From positions 26,311 to 90,310 of the forward strand of contig NZ_PSZP01000001.1 in assembly GCF_004335995.1 (NCBI RefSeq): a stretch of 64,000 nt of DNA, given 5' to 3'. The stretch comes from Mycoplasma todarodis (GTDB lineage Bacteria > Bacillota_I > Bacilli_A > Mycoplasmatales > Metamycoplasmataceae). The notes under the pieces were generated by a model, which did no database searches, was not told the DNA's origin, and saw nothing but the letters and a program-made list of their open reading frames with translations. Positions within the stretch are counted from its first letter, which is position 1; every line of letters starts with the position of its first letter. This document shows positions 50,489 to 61,887 of the stretch, one piece after another. The position numbers were made by a program, and so were the translations under genes.

Positions 50489-53400
50489 CTAGCCTTTTAT
50501 TTCCTCTGCAAGTTCAACACTACCATCGGCATCTCTCTTAAGAATAAGTGCTGTCTCTAAGTCAGATCAACTTCCCATTCATGCTTCACCAATAACTTCC
50601 ATACCAACATGATTTGTTGCTCTTGGTTGTCAATAAGCTTGGTGTGCTCCACCAGAGAATACTTTACCCGTTTTAGGATAAAGTGATCTTACATCAGTTC
50701 AAGGGATTAAAGTAATTTCATCTTTCTGAACAACTCCATCTTTATTATTGTCATCTCAGAAAGAATATTTTTGAGTTGAAAGGTGTCTTTGAATATCTAC
50801 AACACCATCATACTTTTCACTGAAGTCTACATATCAAGCTTTTTGCTTATCATAGTTAATTGTTCTTTTATCTCAAGTTTCTTCTGGATTACCTCTAAAG
50901 GCAAGGTAACCATGTGCATCCAGTATTGGATATGCCGTCGAATTATGTTTCACAATACCTTCTTTTGTACCTGAAGGATTTAAGATTAAGTATTGATGTT
51001 GTTTCTTGGTTCAACCACCAATTAAATTTAATGTTCATGGCTGTTTTGCTTTTAATTCCGTTTTAAATCCAACAACTTCATTAGATTCCTTCACAAATGT
51101 TGAAATGGTTTTCCCATACCCCATAACAGTATCACGCCAGAATTCGATCATCTTATCTCTTTTAGTTGTATCTGTAATAGGAACCCTGAATCCTTTACCA
51201 TCTTTAATTAGGTTTTCTGCATCATTACTAAACGAAGGGTAGAATGTCATCCCTTCATTATCATTAACAACACCATTTTTTAATCAAGCATTTGCTTTTA
51301 TTGTTCTAGAGAATCAACCTGTTTGACCATCAGTTTGTCTACTGAAGTTAAATGCATTCTTCTTATATGTATAGTATGGATCTCATCCAGTTAATAGACT
51401 GGATAAAGTTGTTGCCCCAATTTTATATGATTTAGGTTTTGAAAACATATTAGTAAACATCCTTGTTAACATTTCATCAAAACCAGAAGAATAATCATTT
51501 CAAATCATTACTTCTCCATGTTCGTGATTCTCTTGAAAGGTTCCACTTCATGGTGACGTTTTCTTTCACCCGAAAGGATGGTAGTTAATATAGAATTTAG
51601 GATCTACTACTTTCCCTTTATATAGAAAAGCTTTATTCCTATTCAAGTAACCTGGAAGATTATTATCAAAATCACCAACCATTACTCTCATAGTTCAAAG
51701 AGCTAATTGCTTATTAACAAAGGTTTCATCTCCATTGTTATTTCTGATTTCCCTTTTCTTTTTCAATAAATCAATAAGCACAGTTTCTTTTGAATTATCT
51801 GGGTCATTAATATCGACACCAAGCATGTTTGCAAGTCTTTCGATTAAGTATTTAGAAATGTATTTACCTTCAGGTCTTTGTGGTCTATAACCGTTGTGGA
51901 TTCCTGCTTGTATTAATTCCTCAGGAGCAATCTTCTTTTGTCTACCTATAAATATTGGTTTTTGTCATGTTTGGTAATGATTCAATACATGACCATATTC
52001 ATGTTGTATAACACTGAAGATACTATCAAATTTACTTTTAACACTATTGAAGTTTGGTTTGTAACCATTAATAGCATTATCTCAACTGGCTAAACCAGAG
52101 TTGATAAACATTAATGTTTTTGAAGGGTTCTTAGGTCTTATTGGAATATCCTTTATTTTTGAAGGATATGCAAGTCCACCTTCAGTAATATACCCACCTG
52201 CGTGTGTGTTCATTGAAATCATATGTTCATTATCAAAAGTTATAACTCCTAGTGTAGGAAGTTCAGGACCATGAGCAACCCTTGAAAGGAATAATCCAAC
52301 GAATTCTTCTAATTCAGTTTCATTAATAAATGGCTCAGCATTTTTTGGTACATTTTCGATAAATCTAGAATCAAATTTCTTAAAACCAAACATAAAGACA
52401 ATTGGTGATTCTTCAGGATCCTTACCAAATCATGCAACAAGTGTTTTTTGTTTTCCATTCATAATAGTTTTTTTATGTAGATCTTTAACGTTATACCCTT
52501 GTTTCTTAGCTTTCACTTCTTTAACATTAGGAGTAACTGTTTTCACAGGATTTATTTTCTTTGCAGGCACTAACTTTTGTGCGGGAATAGATTTTTTTGT
52601 AAGTCCTAAAACTTGATATTGCATAACTTCTTCAGCTTTACCATTGATTGTATAACCTTTATTCGCAGTTATAGTTAAAGTTACTGTATCAAAGTTTGAT
52701 AATCCTGATGTTTTATCAGCTTTAACGGTCATGTTTGGTATGCTCGGTAATATGAACGTACCAAATCCATCAAAGCCCTGAAATTGGATGTTTGGACGTG
52801 TCACAACAACATCAATTATTGGGTTCTTTAAACCTTTTACTTCATAAACAAATTTAACTTCAGCTTTACCATTGATGCTATATCCTTGTTTACCTCTAAC
52901 TGTAACTGTAAAGTGTTGACCATTTGAAAGGTTATCATTTTGAGTTGTTGTAATTTCAGTATGCGGAATACTTGGAATAGTAAATTGACCTTTACCATTT
53001 TCTCCAACAACATTTATAGCAAGTGTTTGTTTTGAAATCTTTAAGTCAATTACTTTTCTAGACTCAAATAATCCTTTAACAACATATGTGAAAGTAACTT
53101 TATCTTTCCCATTAATTGAATATGTACTTGGATCTTTTGATGCGTATGTTATTTCAATAACTTCTTTATTCTTAATGTTATTTGTTCTACTGATTAAAAC
53201 ACTGTATTCTTCTGTTTCTTTCGGTGGGTTAGTTAAAGTAGCTTTACCTGATTCACCCATAATACCTAATGATGTATAAGTTGGTTTCTCAACATTAACC
53301 TTGATGACTGGTTTTTCTTTTAATCCATGCACAAAATATTCAAAGACAAGTCTCTTTGAACCGTTGATTGTTAAGTTATATTTTGGATCAACAATATATG

Positions 53401-53677
53401 TGATTGTTATTTTGTCTTGATTCCTTAAATCTTTCTTTTTACTTACGTTAATAAGTACACCTTCTTTTGGACTTTTAGGTAAGTTAGTTATTTTGGCCTT
53501 TCCGTTATACCCTTTAATTCCTAATGACGCATAAGTTGGCTTACTTATACCTATGTTGTTGTTTGGCTTTTTATTCTCGTTTGAAATACCGCATGCAGTT
53601 ACTGTTGGTAATATAATGGCTCCAGATATAAAGGCGACAGACAAACTTTTAATTCTTCTCTTTTTGTTTGTTTTCAT
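50489..53677 (-). CDS. Surface metalloprotease lipoprotein, MYPU_1760-type
   Basis: 1062 residues. The signal ends in a TVTAC|G lipobox. Residues ~45-390 hold four related beta-rich, Ig-like repeats, each with a KPTYxSLGI or similar start and a FxYxVKGL end. The catalytic domain carries HEYGH at 559-563 (SVIQHEYGHVLNHY), a zinc gluzincin site, and a second acidic helix downstream. Size, repeats and site fit the mycoplasma MYPU_1760 family of surface metalloproteases, thought to act on host proteins. TATAAT lies eleven bases before the ATG and no ribosome site is seen. Confidence 0.8.
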
Positions 53678-53773
53678 AATTTAGCATAATTATAAAACAC
53701 AATCAACTTTCGCAAGGAAATAGAAATGATATTTTTTACTTTCTCTTTATTTTGCATTAAGAATGCATAAAAT

Positions 53774-53797
53774 AAAAAATCAGGATTGCCTGATTTT
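53774..53797 (-). terminator. Terminator of the coiled-coil gene
   Basis: AAAATCAGG-ATTG-CCTGATTTT with an A-rich left flank. Confidence 0.7.
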
Positions 53798-53806
53798 AAT
53801 ATAAAT

Positions 53807-56800
53807 TTATTTTGTAATTTTCTTTCTTCATACTTGCATATATCATCTTGTTTCATCACTATTGTAGTCAAGTTCGACACTTGGATCTTCACCTGGTTTC
53901 ATTCATGCTACTCAGTTAATATGTGCATTTTTATATCTGATAGTTTTATTGTTAATTGTAGTTGTATCGTATTCACCAAGAACCCCATCATAGTGAGCAG
54001 TTGTTTTCCCAAATTTTTGGAATACAAAACTTATTTGATCGTAAATTTCAAAACTACCTTTTTTCATCAGAGTAACTACATATTCCTTACTTGATGATTG
54101 GAAATCTTTCATTGGAATCTTAATTTTTGAGTGGTTTGTTTCAATATCACCCAGTCTTTCGTATTCAGCCATCTCAAGAGAATGAAGTCTATCAGCATTT
54201 TTCTTAATATTTGCTGCATTATCTGTGGCAGCTTTTTTATTGGAAGCAATATCTTTTTTCATATCCGTGATATTTTTCTTAATGGCAGCAACTTCAGTTT
54301 TAAGTGTTGTTAAATCATCTTGAAGGTCAGCATTTTTCTTACTTAATTCTGCGATTTTAGTATCAATGTGCGCATTTGCAGTTTTTCATTTTTCAATAGC
54401 ATCTACTCTAGCTTGGAGTAGTGTTTCAGAATTTTTAAGATCTGCAATATCTGTTCCATTTGTTTTAAGAGTTGCATTTATTGTTGTGATTGAAGCATCA
54501 ATTGCTTTCTTGTCAGCATCATGTTTCGCTTCTAAATCATTAATTTTCTTAACTGTTTCAGTTGCTTTTGTTTTTATTTCGCCAATTTGTTTTGTGTTAT
54601 CTTGTATGCTTGTTGTATTTGTTTTAATTGTTGTTTCTATTGCATCAATTCTTAATACGGCAGAATCTACAGCTTTTTTGTATTTAGCGTCAACGGCAGC
54701 AATTGCTTTTGCATTATCTGAGACACTTGTGCTATTTGCATCAACAATCTTTTTAAGATCTTCGATTGCTGTTTTATTAATTGCAATTGCGGATTCATTT
54801 GCTTTAATTGAAGCACCTAAAGTGGTGTTTGTCTTTTTAATATCTGCAATTTCTTTTTTAAGATCATCGATTGCTTTTTTATGTGCAACAGTTGCAGCTT
54901 CTTCTGCTTTCATTCTTGTTTCTAAATCTGCAATCTTAGTGTTGTTTGCTGCAATGCTTGCTTGGTTAGCATCGATAGTCTTCTTAGCATTTTTTGCTAT
55001 ACCTTTAATAAGTGCAATATCAGCCGTATTTGTTGCGATTAATGCATCACGTGCTGTAGCTGCAGTTTTTAAATCTGCTACGTCTTTTTCAAGAGTCGCT
55101 ATTGCCGCTGCATTAGCTGCAGTTAACTTCTCATGCTTATCAGTAGCTAGTTTTAGCTTATCTGTAATGGCTTTATGGTCTAAGTCCATTTGTGCAAGGT
55201 TATCTTTATTTGCTTTTACTAATTGCTTAAGAGCATCAATCGCTTTATCAGCATCATCTAATGCTTTTTGTTTGTTTTGAATATCAATTTTTGCTGCTGC
55301 CAGTTGAGATTTAAGGGTAGCTACAGCTTTCTCATATTGGTCAGTAATAACTTTTATAAGAGTTTCTTTATCCTTTTTCATCTCATCTATTTTTTTATCT
55401 TTTTCAGAATTACTTTTCTTAAGAGCAGCAAGAGCATCTTCTTTAGTTTTAATATCAGTAGTTTTATCCGCTATTTCTTTTTCTAATTGAGCTTTTTTAA
55501 GATTTAGTTCATCAAGTTTCTTGTGAGCTTTATCGATAAATGCTTGGTCGATTCCTGAAACTGAGTTAACCGCATCTTTTGCTTGTTTATCTAGATCAGC
55601 AATATCTTTATTTAATTGTTTTAGTTCATCTTCTTTTTTAAGTTTTTCAGCTTTAAGATCATCTAAACTTTTCTTAAGTTGTGCAATAGCTTTTTCATAT
55701 TGATCTTTTACGATTTGTAAGTGATCTTCAAAATTTCTTAATAGTTCGGCTTCTTTTAATTTGTTTTGTTCTTTAGTTACATCTAAAAGAGTTCTAAGAG
55801 CTAAAATTGTTTCGGCATTTTTATCAAGTTCAAGTTTTTGTTTAGCTATTTCAGCTTTTTTAGTTGCAATTTCCGCTTCTTTGTCTCTGATTTCTTGATC
55901 TTTTTGTTTGATTGCAAGTTCGTTTTTAGCTATTTCAGCTTTTTTATCTGCTATTTCAATAGTCTTAGCATCAATCTCTTGTTGTTTTGCTTTGTTCTCA
56001 GCAATTTTTGCATCGATGATTTTTTGCTTAGCTACAATTTCAGCATCTTTAGAAATAACGATTTGTTTTTGTTGTTCAATTTCTTTCTTTTTAGCTTCAA
56101 TTATTTTTTCGTTTGTATCGATATCAATTTTTAAACTAGCGATTTCTTTTGCTTTGTTTTGGATTTCACTTTCTTTTTTAGCAATCTCTCCACCAAGTTT
56201 GGAAGCGTCTTTGGCATATGCTTCTTTCACTATGTCTAAGTTTGCATTTAAGGCATCAACTTCTTTTTTACGTTGAGCTTCTTTTTTAGTTAAGTCACTC
56301 TTGGCTGTCGCAAGATCTTTCAATTGCTTTTTAATTTCTGATGCTTTTTGAGAATTGTCGGCAGCAAGATTTTTATTATCTTTTTTCAATCCTTCAGCTT
56401 CTTTTGTTAATTGTTCTTTTTCTGTTTTAAACTTCGCGGCATTTTTTGTAAGTTGAGCTTCAAGAGATTTAATTTTTATTAGCATTTTTCATGCTTGAAT
56501 TGTATTCATTTTGTTTGTATTTTTAAGCTTCTCAATCTCTTTGTTGTTTACAGGTTTTCTCTTAAGCAATTCGGCTATTCTAGCTTCGTTACCTGCAATC
56601 TCAACTTCTTTATCTCTGATTGTTTCGATTTTCTCTTTTAATTCTTTTTGAACCTTTTCTAATTTGGCATTTTGAAAAGCGTCCCCAACTTGTGATTTGT
56701 TGTTGTACTTATGTAAAACATGTGTTTTTTCTACAGCTTCCAACGCAACAAATGTCCCTAGCCCAATTGATGTCAATAGACCAAGCCCTCCAAGAGCTGA

Positions 56801-56833
56801 TAAAACAACACCTTTTTTCTTTGATTTCCCCAT
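53807..56833 (-). CDS. Giant coiled-coil surface protein, 1008 residues
   Basis: AAGGAG before the ATG. Residues ~9-31 are a membrane anchor (LSALGGLGLLTSIGLGTF). From ~45 to ~900 almost every heptad fits a coiled coil, with Lys/Glu/Ala-rich segments and blocks such as EIADKKAEIAKNELAIK. From ~540 the pattern shifts to IxxNxxxI repeats (ATNTADIALIKGIA, ANNTKIADLETRM) like stalks of phage tail fibres. The last ~100 residues form a compact non-coiled domain that may be the binding tip. Probably a long surface stalk. Repetitive DNA makes length variation likely. Confidence 0.8.
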
Positions 56834-57298
56834 TTTTTCTCCTTAAATATTGTAAATTTAGTATCTAAATTATACCATTTTTGTATATACAGATATATTG
56901 TAAAATGTTAATAACAATTCACAAGAAAACATTTCAATAAATTACAAAACTGTTAAAAGTGTTGTTTTTAAAGGCTTTTTGAATGAAATTAGAAATAAAA
57001 TCTACTTATTTTAGTTTTTAACAATATTTATATTTTTCAACCCATTTCATTAATAAATAAAACTTTTTTTGTTGCAAGTGTATATTTTATAAAAATTGTA
57101 AATGTCATTTTTAAAGGGTTAACATCGTCAAAAAAACTAATGAATACAGCTATAGAAAACACACTCCAATTAACATCAAATCAACCTTCTGGAACAACAC
57201 AATAAACATATTCATAAAAAAATATTTTGAAAGAGCTTGTGTTTTTATACATGTAAGTATATAGAGAGTATAAAAAAATATTTATAAAAGGAGTTTGT
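56834..57298. other. Intergenic region without recognised gene
   Basis: About 460 bases upstream of two divergent surface-protein genes. A 21-codon frame near 57138 has no ribosome site. GTATAAAA near 57269 may be the -10 box of the lipoprotein gene. Confidence 0.4.
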
Positions 57299-58375
57299 AT
57301 GAAAAAGTTAGTAGCGACAATAGGTGCAACTATGATTATTCCTTTACCGATAGTTGCTGTTATTTCTTGTAGTTCAAGCGAAAGCAAACCACAAGGAACA
57401 AAGGAAGAAAAACAACCAACAATAATCAAGGCAAAACCTGAGAAACCTGCTGTTGTGGTTGTTGAAAGAGTTAACGCCAAACACAGGGAACAAAAAGAGT
57501 TTGTACGCAAAAGATCTTTATCACTTAAATCTTTAAATGAAGAATTTGGTTTAAAGAATGAATTCACTGTTCAAGCTGATGAGGTTAGTGATCTTTTAAA
57601 GAAAATGAATGGAACCTTTGAACCTGGCACACTTTTAAAAAGAACACAATCAGAAATGCAATATTCAAAAAATACAATGCAAACCTTACAGGATGACATT
57701 TTAAATGAATTCAACCAAGGATATAATGATTCAAAATTTAAAGTTGTAGGAAGTACCAAGACCAAAATAAATGACTCAAAAGAAGTTGCTTTAAATTTCC
57801 ATTACACATATGAATTAGTTAAAAATAAAGACAACATTATCAAACCATTCTACGTAGTTGATATCAAAGATGTTGAATTTACCGGATTGAAAGATGATGG
57901 CCCCGTAGAAGAAGAAAACAAATGAGGTAATCGATATATAAGAAATGTATTTGAGAATGTTTGTGATATTAAGAAGGATATTTCATTAGAACTTACTGGC
58001 TATAGACTTTCGGAACGAATGGTTTCAATGCCAGAAGAATGACATAATAAAATAATTGCTTTTACAAAATTCTTCAAAAACAACATCAAACCATTAACAA
58101 AGTTAATTACTTGAAATAAATTTGTAAGCAACTTTACACAAGATCAAATGACAGAAATAATTCGCCATGATTTAGAGTCAGTAGTAACTAATTACACACC
58201 AGTTAGATTCCGCAAAAAACACCCATTTGAATTAACTAATAAATTAACTGATTTAAACACCTATAAGTTCATTAAGAAGGAAGATAAAGAAGAAAAAGAG
58301 GGCGATAAAAAAGAAGGAAAAGACACCAAAAAGATAGATAAAACTAAAAAAGATAATAATAAAAAAGCATTTTAG
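57299..58375 (+). CDS. Lipoprotein, 358 residues
   Basis: AAAGGAG seven bases before the ATG. The signal ends in VISC|SSSES near residue 24. The mature protein has a Lys/Pro linker, a globular middle (~60-300) with no recognised domain, and a C-terminus of repeated charged units (KKEDKEEKEGDKKEGK). The next gene on the same strand is also a lipoprotein; the stop is followed by a short hairpin with T7. Confidence 0.75.
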
Positions 58376-58386
58376 GTGTTTTTTTA
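58361..58386 (+). terminator. Weak terminator after the 358-residue lipoprotein
   Basis: AAAAAAGCA pairs with TGTTTTTTT around TTTTAGG, including one G-U pair; it overlaps the stop codon. Confidence 0.45.
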
Positions 58387-58431
58387 TTTTAAAATATAGT
58401 TATTATAAAAAATATTTTAGAAAGAGAGAAT

Positions 58432-59862
58432 ATGAAAAAAATAAGCAAAAAAGTGTCAATAGGTGTGTTGGCCGCAGTAGTTGTTGCAACACCTATGGTC
58501 GCCATTTCATGTGGCGAAAATAAAGATAGCAGAAGGAAAGAAGATGATGAAAGACAAAAGTCAAGAAAGAGAGAAGCTGAACTAAAAGCCAAAAAAGAGG
58601 AAGCCAAGAAAGAAGCTGCAGAAAAAGAAGCCTTAGCCAAAGCGGCTAAGGAAAAAGAAGAAAAAGAAAAGAACAAAATACAAAGTGCTAATTTACGCAA
58701 ACTTAGAAAAGCCTTCTCATTATTAGATGTGCAAGATAGTGATTATTGAATTAAGAGATCACTTGAAGAAAGAGATAATACATTAACTGCTGAAGAGTTA
58801 ATCAAAGAATTGAGCACAACGGTTAGAAATGAAAAAAATGAAAAAATTCAATTCGTAGATGGAAGAGAAGCTATACATTTTGCTTTATCTCAAACAGGTC
58901 ATTTTAATTTACCAGTTTTAGATGAAGGTTCAACTCTTGATATGACATATGAACTAGAGTATAAAAAGGATGACCAAGGTGAGGAATTTGGAAGAATAAC
59001 CATTAAAGTTAACTTACACACTCCAGGTGCCACAAATCCTGATGCAGGGGAATTTACATACGGATTTGATTGATTAACAAAAAGCTCAATAGAAAACAAT
59101 AAATTTTGAGCAGAGAAGTCAGCAAGAGAAGCAAAAGAAGAGGCTGAAAAATGAAAAAAAGAAGTTGCTAGAAGAGTAGCTGAGAAAAAAGCTAAAGGTT
59201 TCGTTCCTATTGGCGATACTTATGAAGTTTGATATGACAAAAAGAATCAAATTATAGAAGATGAATGAGGGAAATATACAGGAGATAGAACTGCTGATTT
59301 AGAACATAAACGTGATCGTTATAATGGTGTTTTTGATGATCAAAAGAAATATCCAATAAAAATCTTCAAAATGAATTACATAACTGAAATTGATGGTACT
59401 GGTATACGTATGTATGGAACAGACTTTACATTCCCTGGTGCTGAAGTAGTTGAAATGAAACACCTTAGAACCGTTCATGACCGTTCTTTCCGTAACTGAG
59501 CTAATTTAAGAACTGTAATCATGCCTAACCTAATAAATATGGAGCATGGTTTCCACTACGCTTCATTCGGTTGAAATGAGGTCACTACTTGAGACCTTTC
59601 AGAAGCTAAAGAACATAAATTTGGATGAGACATACACCCATTTATTAATTCTCCAAAAACCGTTGTTATCTTGAATGAAAATAATGAAGATAGTGTTTCT
59701 GATTGAGTTAGTTGATCGGAAAATAGAGGAAGCGGAAGTAAAGTGACTTTCGATACCCTTAAAATTACCTTTAAGATACGAATGAATGGTAAGGATGTTG
59801 AAGCTCATTGAGTAAAGGATCAAACAAAAAATACTTATGTTTTAAAACCTAAAACTGTCTAA
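58432..59862 (+). CDS. Lipoprotein with BspA-type leucine-rich repeat
   Basis: 476 residues; AAAGAGAG before the ATG. Lipobox VAISC|GENK near residue 24. A Lys/Glu/Ala-rich helix (~35-85, KREAELKAKKEEAKKEA) precedes a globular part. Near residues 330-385 lies a BspA/LRR_5-like unit: TFPGAEVVEMKHLRTVHDRS, FRNWANLRTVIMP. The C-terminus is a Trp-containing domain. Such lipoproteins occur in large families in some mycoplasmas and are believed to bind host ligands. Confidence 0.75.
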
Positions 59863-59866
59863 ATAA

Positions 59867-59891
59867 AAAAAACTGGTAAACCCAGTTTTTT
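59867..59891. terminator. Bidirectional terminator
   Basis: AAAAAACTGG (59867-59876) pairs with CCAGTTTTTT (59882-59891), between the LRR lipoprotein gene and the convergent transporter gene. Confidence 0.75.
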
Positions 59892-61269
59892 ATTTTTCTT
59901 CTTTGGCTTCTGCTAGTTCTGCTTTATTCTTTCTTTTCTTATTCATTAATGCATGAATACCTCAAATAACATATCCAGCACCAATAAATCCTAGTAGTGA
60001 AGTTATTTGAATTGTATTTTTAAGTTGTCATGGTTGACCAGTAATAGGTGGAACCATAACGATTACTAGAACAACCACCATAATCACTATTGCTATTAAA
60101 TACATAATGTATTCTCAAACAGGTATTTTGGCAACCTCTTTTCTTTTTGAAAGAATCATCAATGATATAAATGTACCGATGTATTGTGAGAAGAACAAGA
60201 ATAGACCAATATCAAGAATTAAGTTGAATGTGTCGTCTACTTTTAATAATTCAAGAAGTAGACCTAATAACATCATAATAATTGAAATTGTTGAGTTTAG
60301 GTAAATTGAAATTCCATATTCACCTTTTTTGTTTTTCTTAGCTATTCATTTAGGTAAATAATCATCTTGCGCTAGAACAACAACTGATCTTGATGTTGTG
60401 ATAGTATTTGATGCTCTTGCTGACATCTTGTTTCCGATAATACCTATTGTATAAATAACTACCCCAGCTGTACCCATTGATACTGTAAATATTTTTTGGA
60501 ATAGTTTAACGTTACCAGAGTTTAATATTGACATATTAACTCCCATAAATATTAGATAGAATACGAAGTAAATCGAGAACAGAACAAAGAATACTTTTAA
60601 TAATAGTTTTCTAAATTTTTGAACTTCAACTTCACCAGCTAAACTGGCGATACTTTCTACTCCACCATATGCGTATATAAACGCTAATACAGCACCCGTA
60701 AAGGTGATTGCATTAACTTTGGTACTTCCTACTCAGTTTGAGTGGAAAGCATTGTCGTGCGCCGCTAAATAAATGATTGCTCCAACTGAAACAGTTAGAA
60801 CTATTCATTTTAATATTGAAGATATCGCTATGAATTTAAGTGATACTTTATAACCAAATGTTGTAATTACTGTTATTAATATAAATATACCTACGGATAG
60901 GAAGTCATATAATATTGCTCGACTTGGATCAATCTCTTTTAGTATTGCCGCCAAGAATAGAGGAGCCGTAATACTTAATATTGGCCCTTGAATGTATTGG
61001 GTTCACCCTTGATAGAATCCACCATGTCTTCCACCTGATTTTTTAGCATAGTAGTATGAACCACCCAATGCATCTGGATATGCATCTGCAGCTCTTGAGA
61101 ATGCAAGAGCAACACAAAGAACTACGAATGAAGTGATCATAAATGCCACTAATCCTAATGCGTGTAATTCCATAATTTTACCGATTGTAGCGATAAAACC
61201 AAATCCCATTATGTAGTTTAATGAGAATAAGTAAAATTTCTTTTTACTCATTGTATTTTTTTCTGTCAT
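59890..61269 (-). CDS. APC-family amino acid permease
   Basis: 459 residues, about twelve hydrophobic segments. The first helix region has SLNYIMGFGFIATIG, the glycine-rich substrate-binding turn of the APC superfamily, followed by SRAADAYPDALGGSYYYAKK, a hallmark segment after helix 2. AAGGAG lies nine bases before the ATG. It imports an amino acid or related compound; the substrate cannot be told from sequence. An ArsR-type regulator gene lies directly upstream on the same strand. Confidence 0.85.
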
Positions 61270-61370
61270 TTTTTATTTCTCCTTGTTATTAGTTTGTAAA
61301 TAAAATACGCAAACAACCTTCTTTAAAAGCAGGATTGATTAATGCGTATTAACTTCTATGAATCTATTTA

Positions 61371-61691
61371 TTAGATGTTTGTAGATTGGGAGCAACAACA
61401 GTAAAATTCCTTTAATTTTTCATTTGAAATTATAGGTTTTATTAAGTGTTCTCATTCTTTCTTGAAGTCTTCGTTTAATCAATAATATTTAACTTTCTTC
61501 TCACAAGTGTAACTTAGTATTCCTAGGTCTTCCATTAATAGTAGGTGCTTAGAAATGTTTGCTTGACTTGTTCCAAATTTAGCTACTAAGTCAGTAACCG
61601 TGTGATCCTTGCACTTGCATGTATAAAAGTGAGCTAAGAATTTAATTCTCATCTCTACAGAAAAAACTTTCATAAATTTTGTTATTTCCAT
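61371..61691 (-). CDS. ArsR/SmtB-family regulator
   Basis: 106 residues. The ATG of MEITKF is preferred to a GTG three codons upstream. Winged-helix core: TVTDLVAKFGTSQANISKHLLLMEDLGIL. The segment FYTCKCKDHTVTDL places Cys25 and Cys27 where ArsR proteins have their ELCVCDL metal site, and the C-terminus has FYCCCSQS, more potential thiol ligands. It may sense a metal or redox state and repress the downstream transporter or itself. DNA-binding role is well supported, the ligand is inferred. Confidence 0.75.
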
Positions 61692-61854
61692 TGGTTCCAC
61701 CGTTCCTTTTATAAATGTGTTTATGCCTTAATTTTATAGAATAAAACTTAAAAAGTGACATGATATTTACTTTATTTTTTTAAATATTACATAGTAAATA
61801 GTTGAAACTTTATTGCTTTTTATTGTAAATAATAACTTTTTTGCCTAAACGGGA

Positions 61855-61882
61855 TAAAAAAACACCAGCATTCGCTAGTGTT
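61855..61882 (-). terminator. Terminator of the phosphohexomutase gene
   Basis: AACACCAGC-ATTC-GCTAGTGTT, one C-A mismatch, with an A6 run on the left. Confidence 0.6.
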
Positions 61883-61887
61883 AATAA

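Noticed and set aside
54366..55280. Long plus-strand open frame (~300 codons, Ser/Ala/Phe-rich, hydrophobic) inside the coiled-coil gene
   Set aside because: It is the antisense shadow of Lys/Glu/Ala-rich coiled-coil codons. It has no ribosome site, and the minus frame is a coherent 1008-residue protein.
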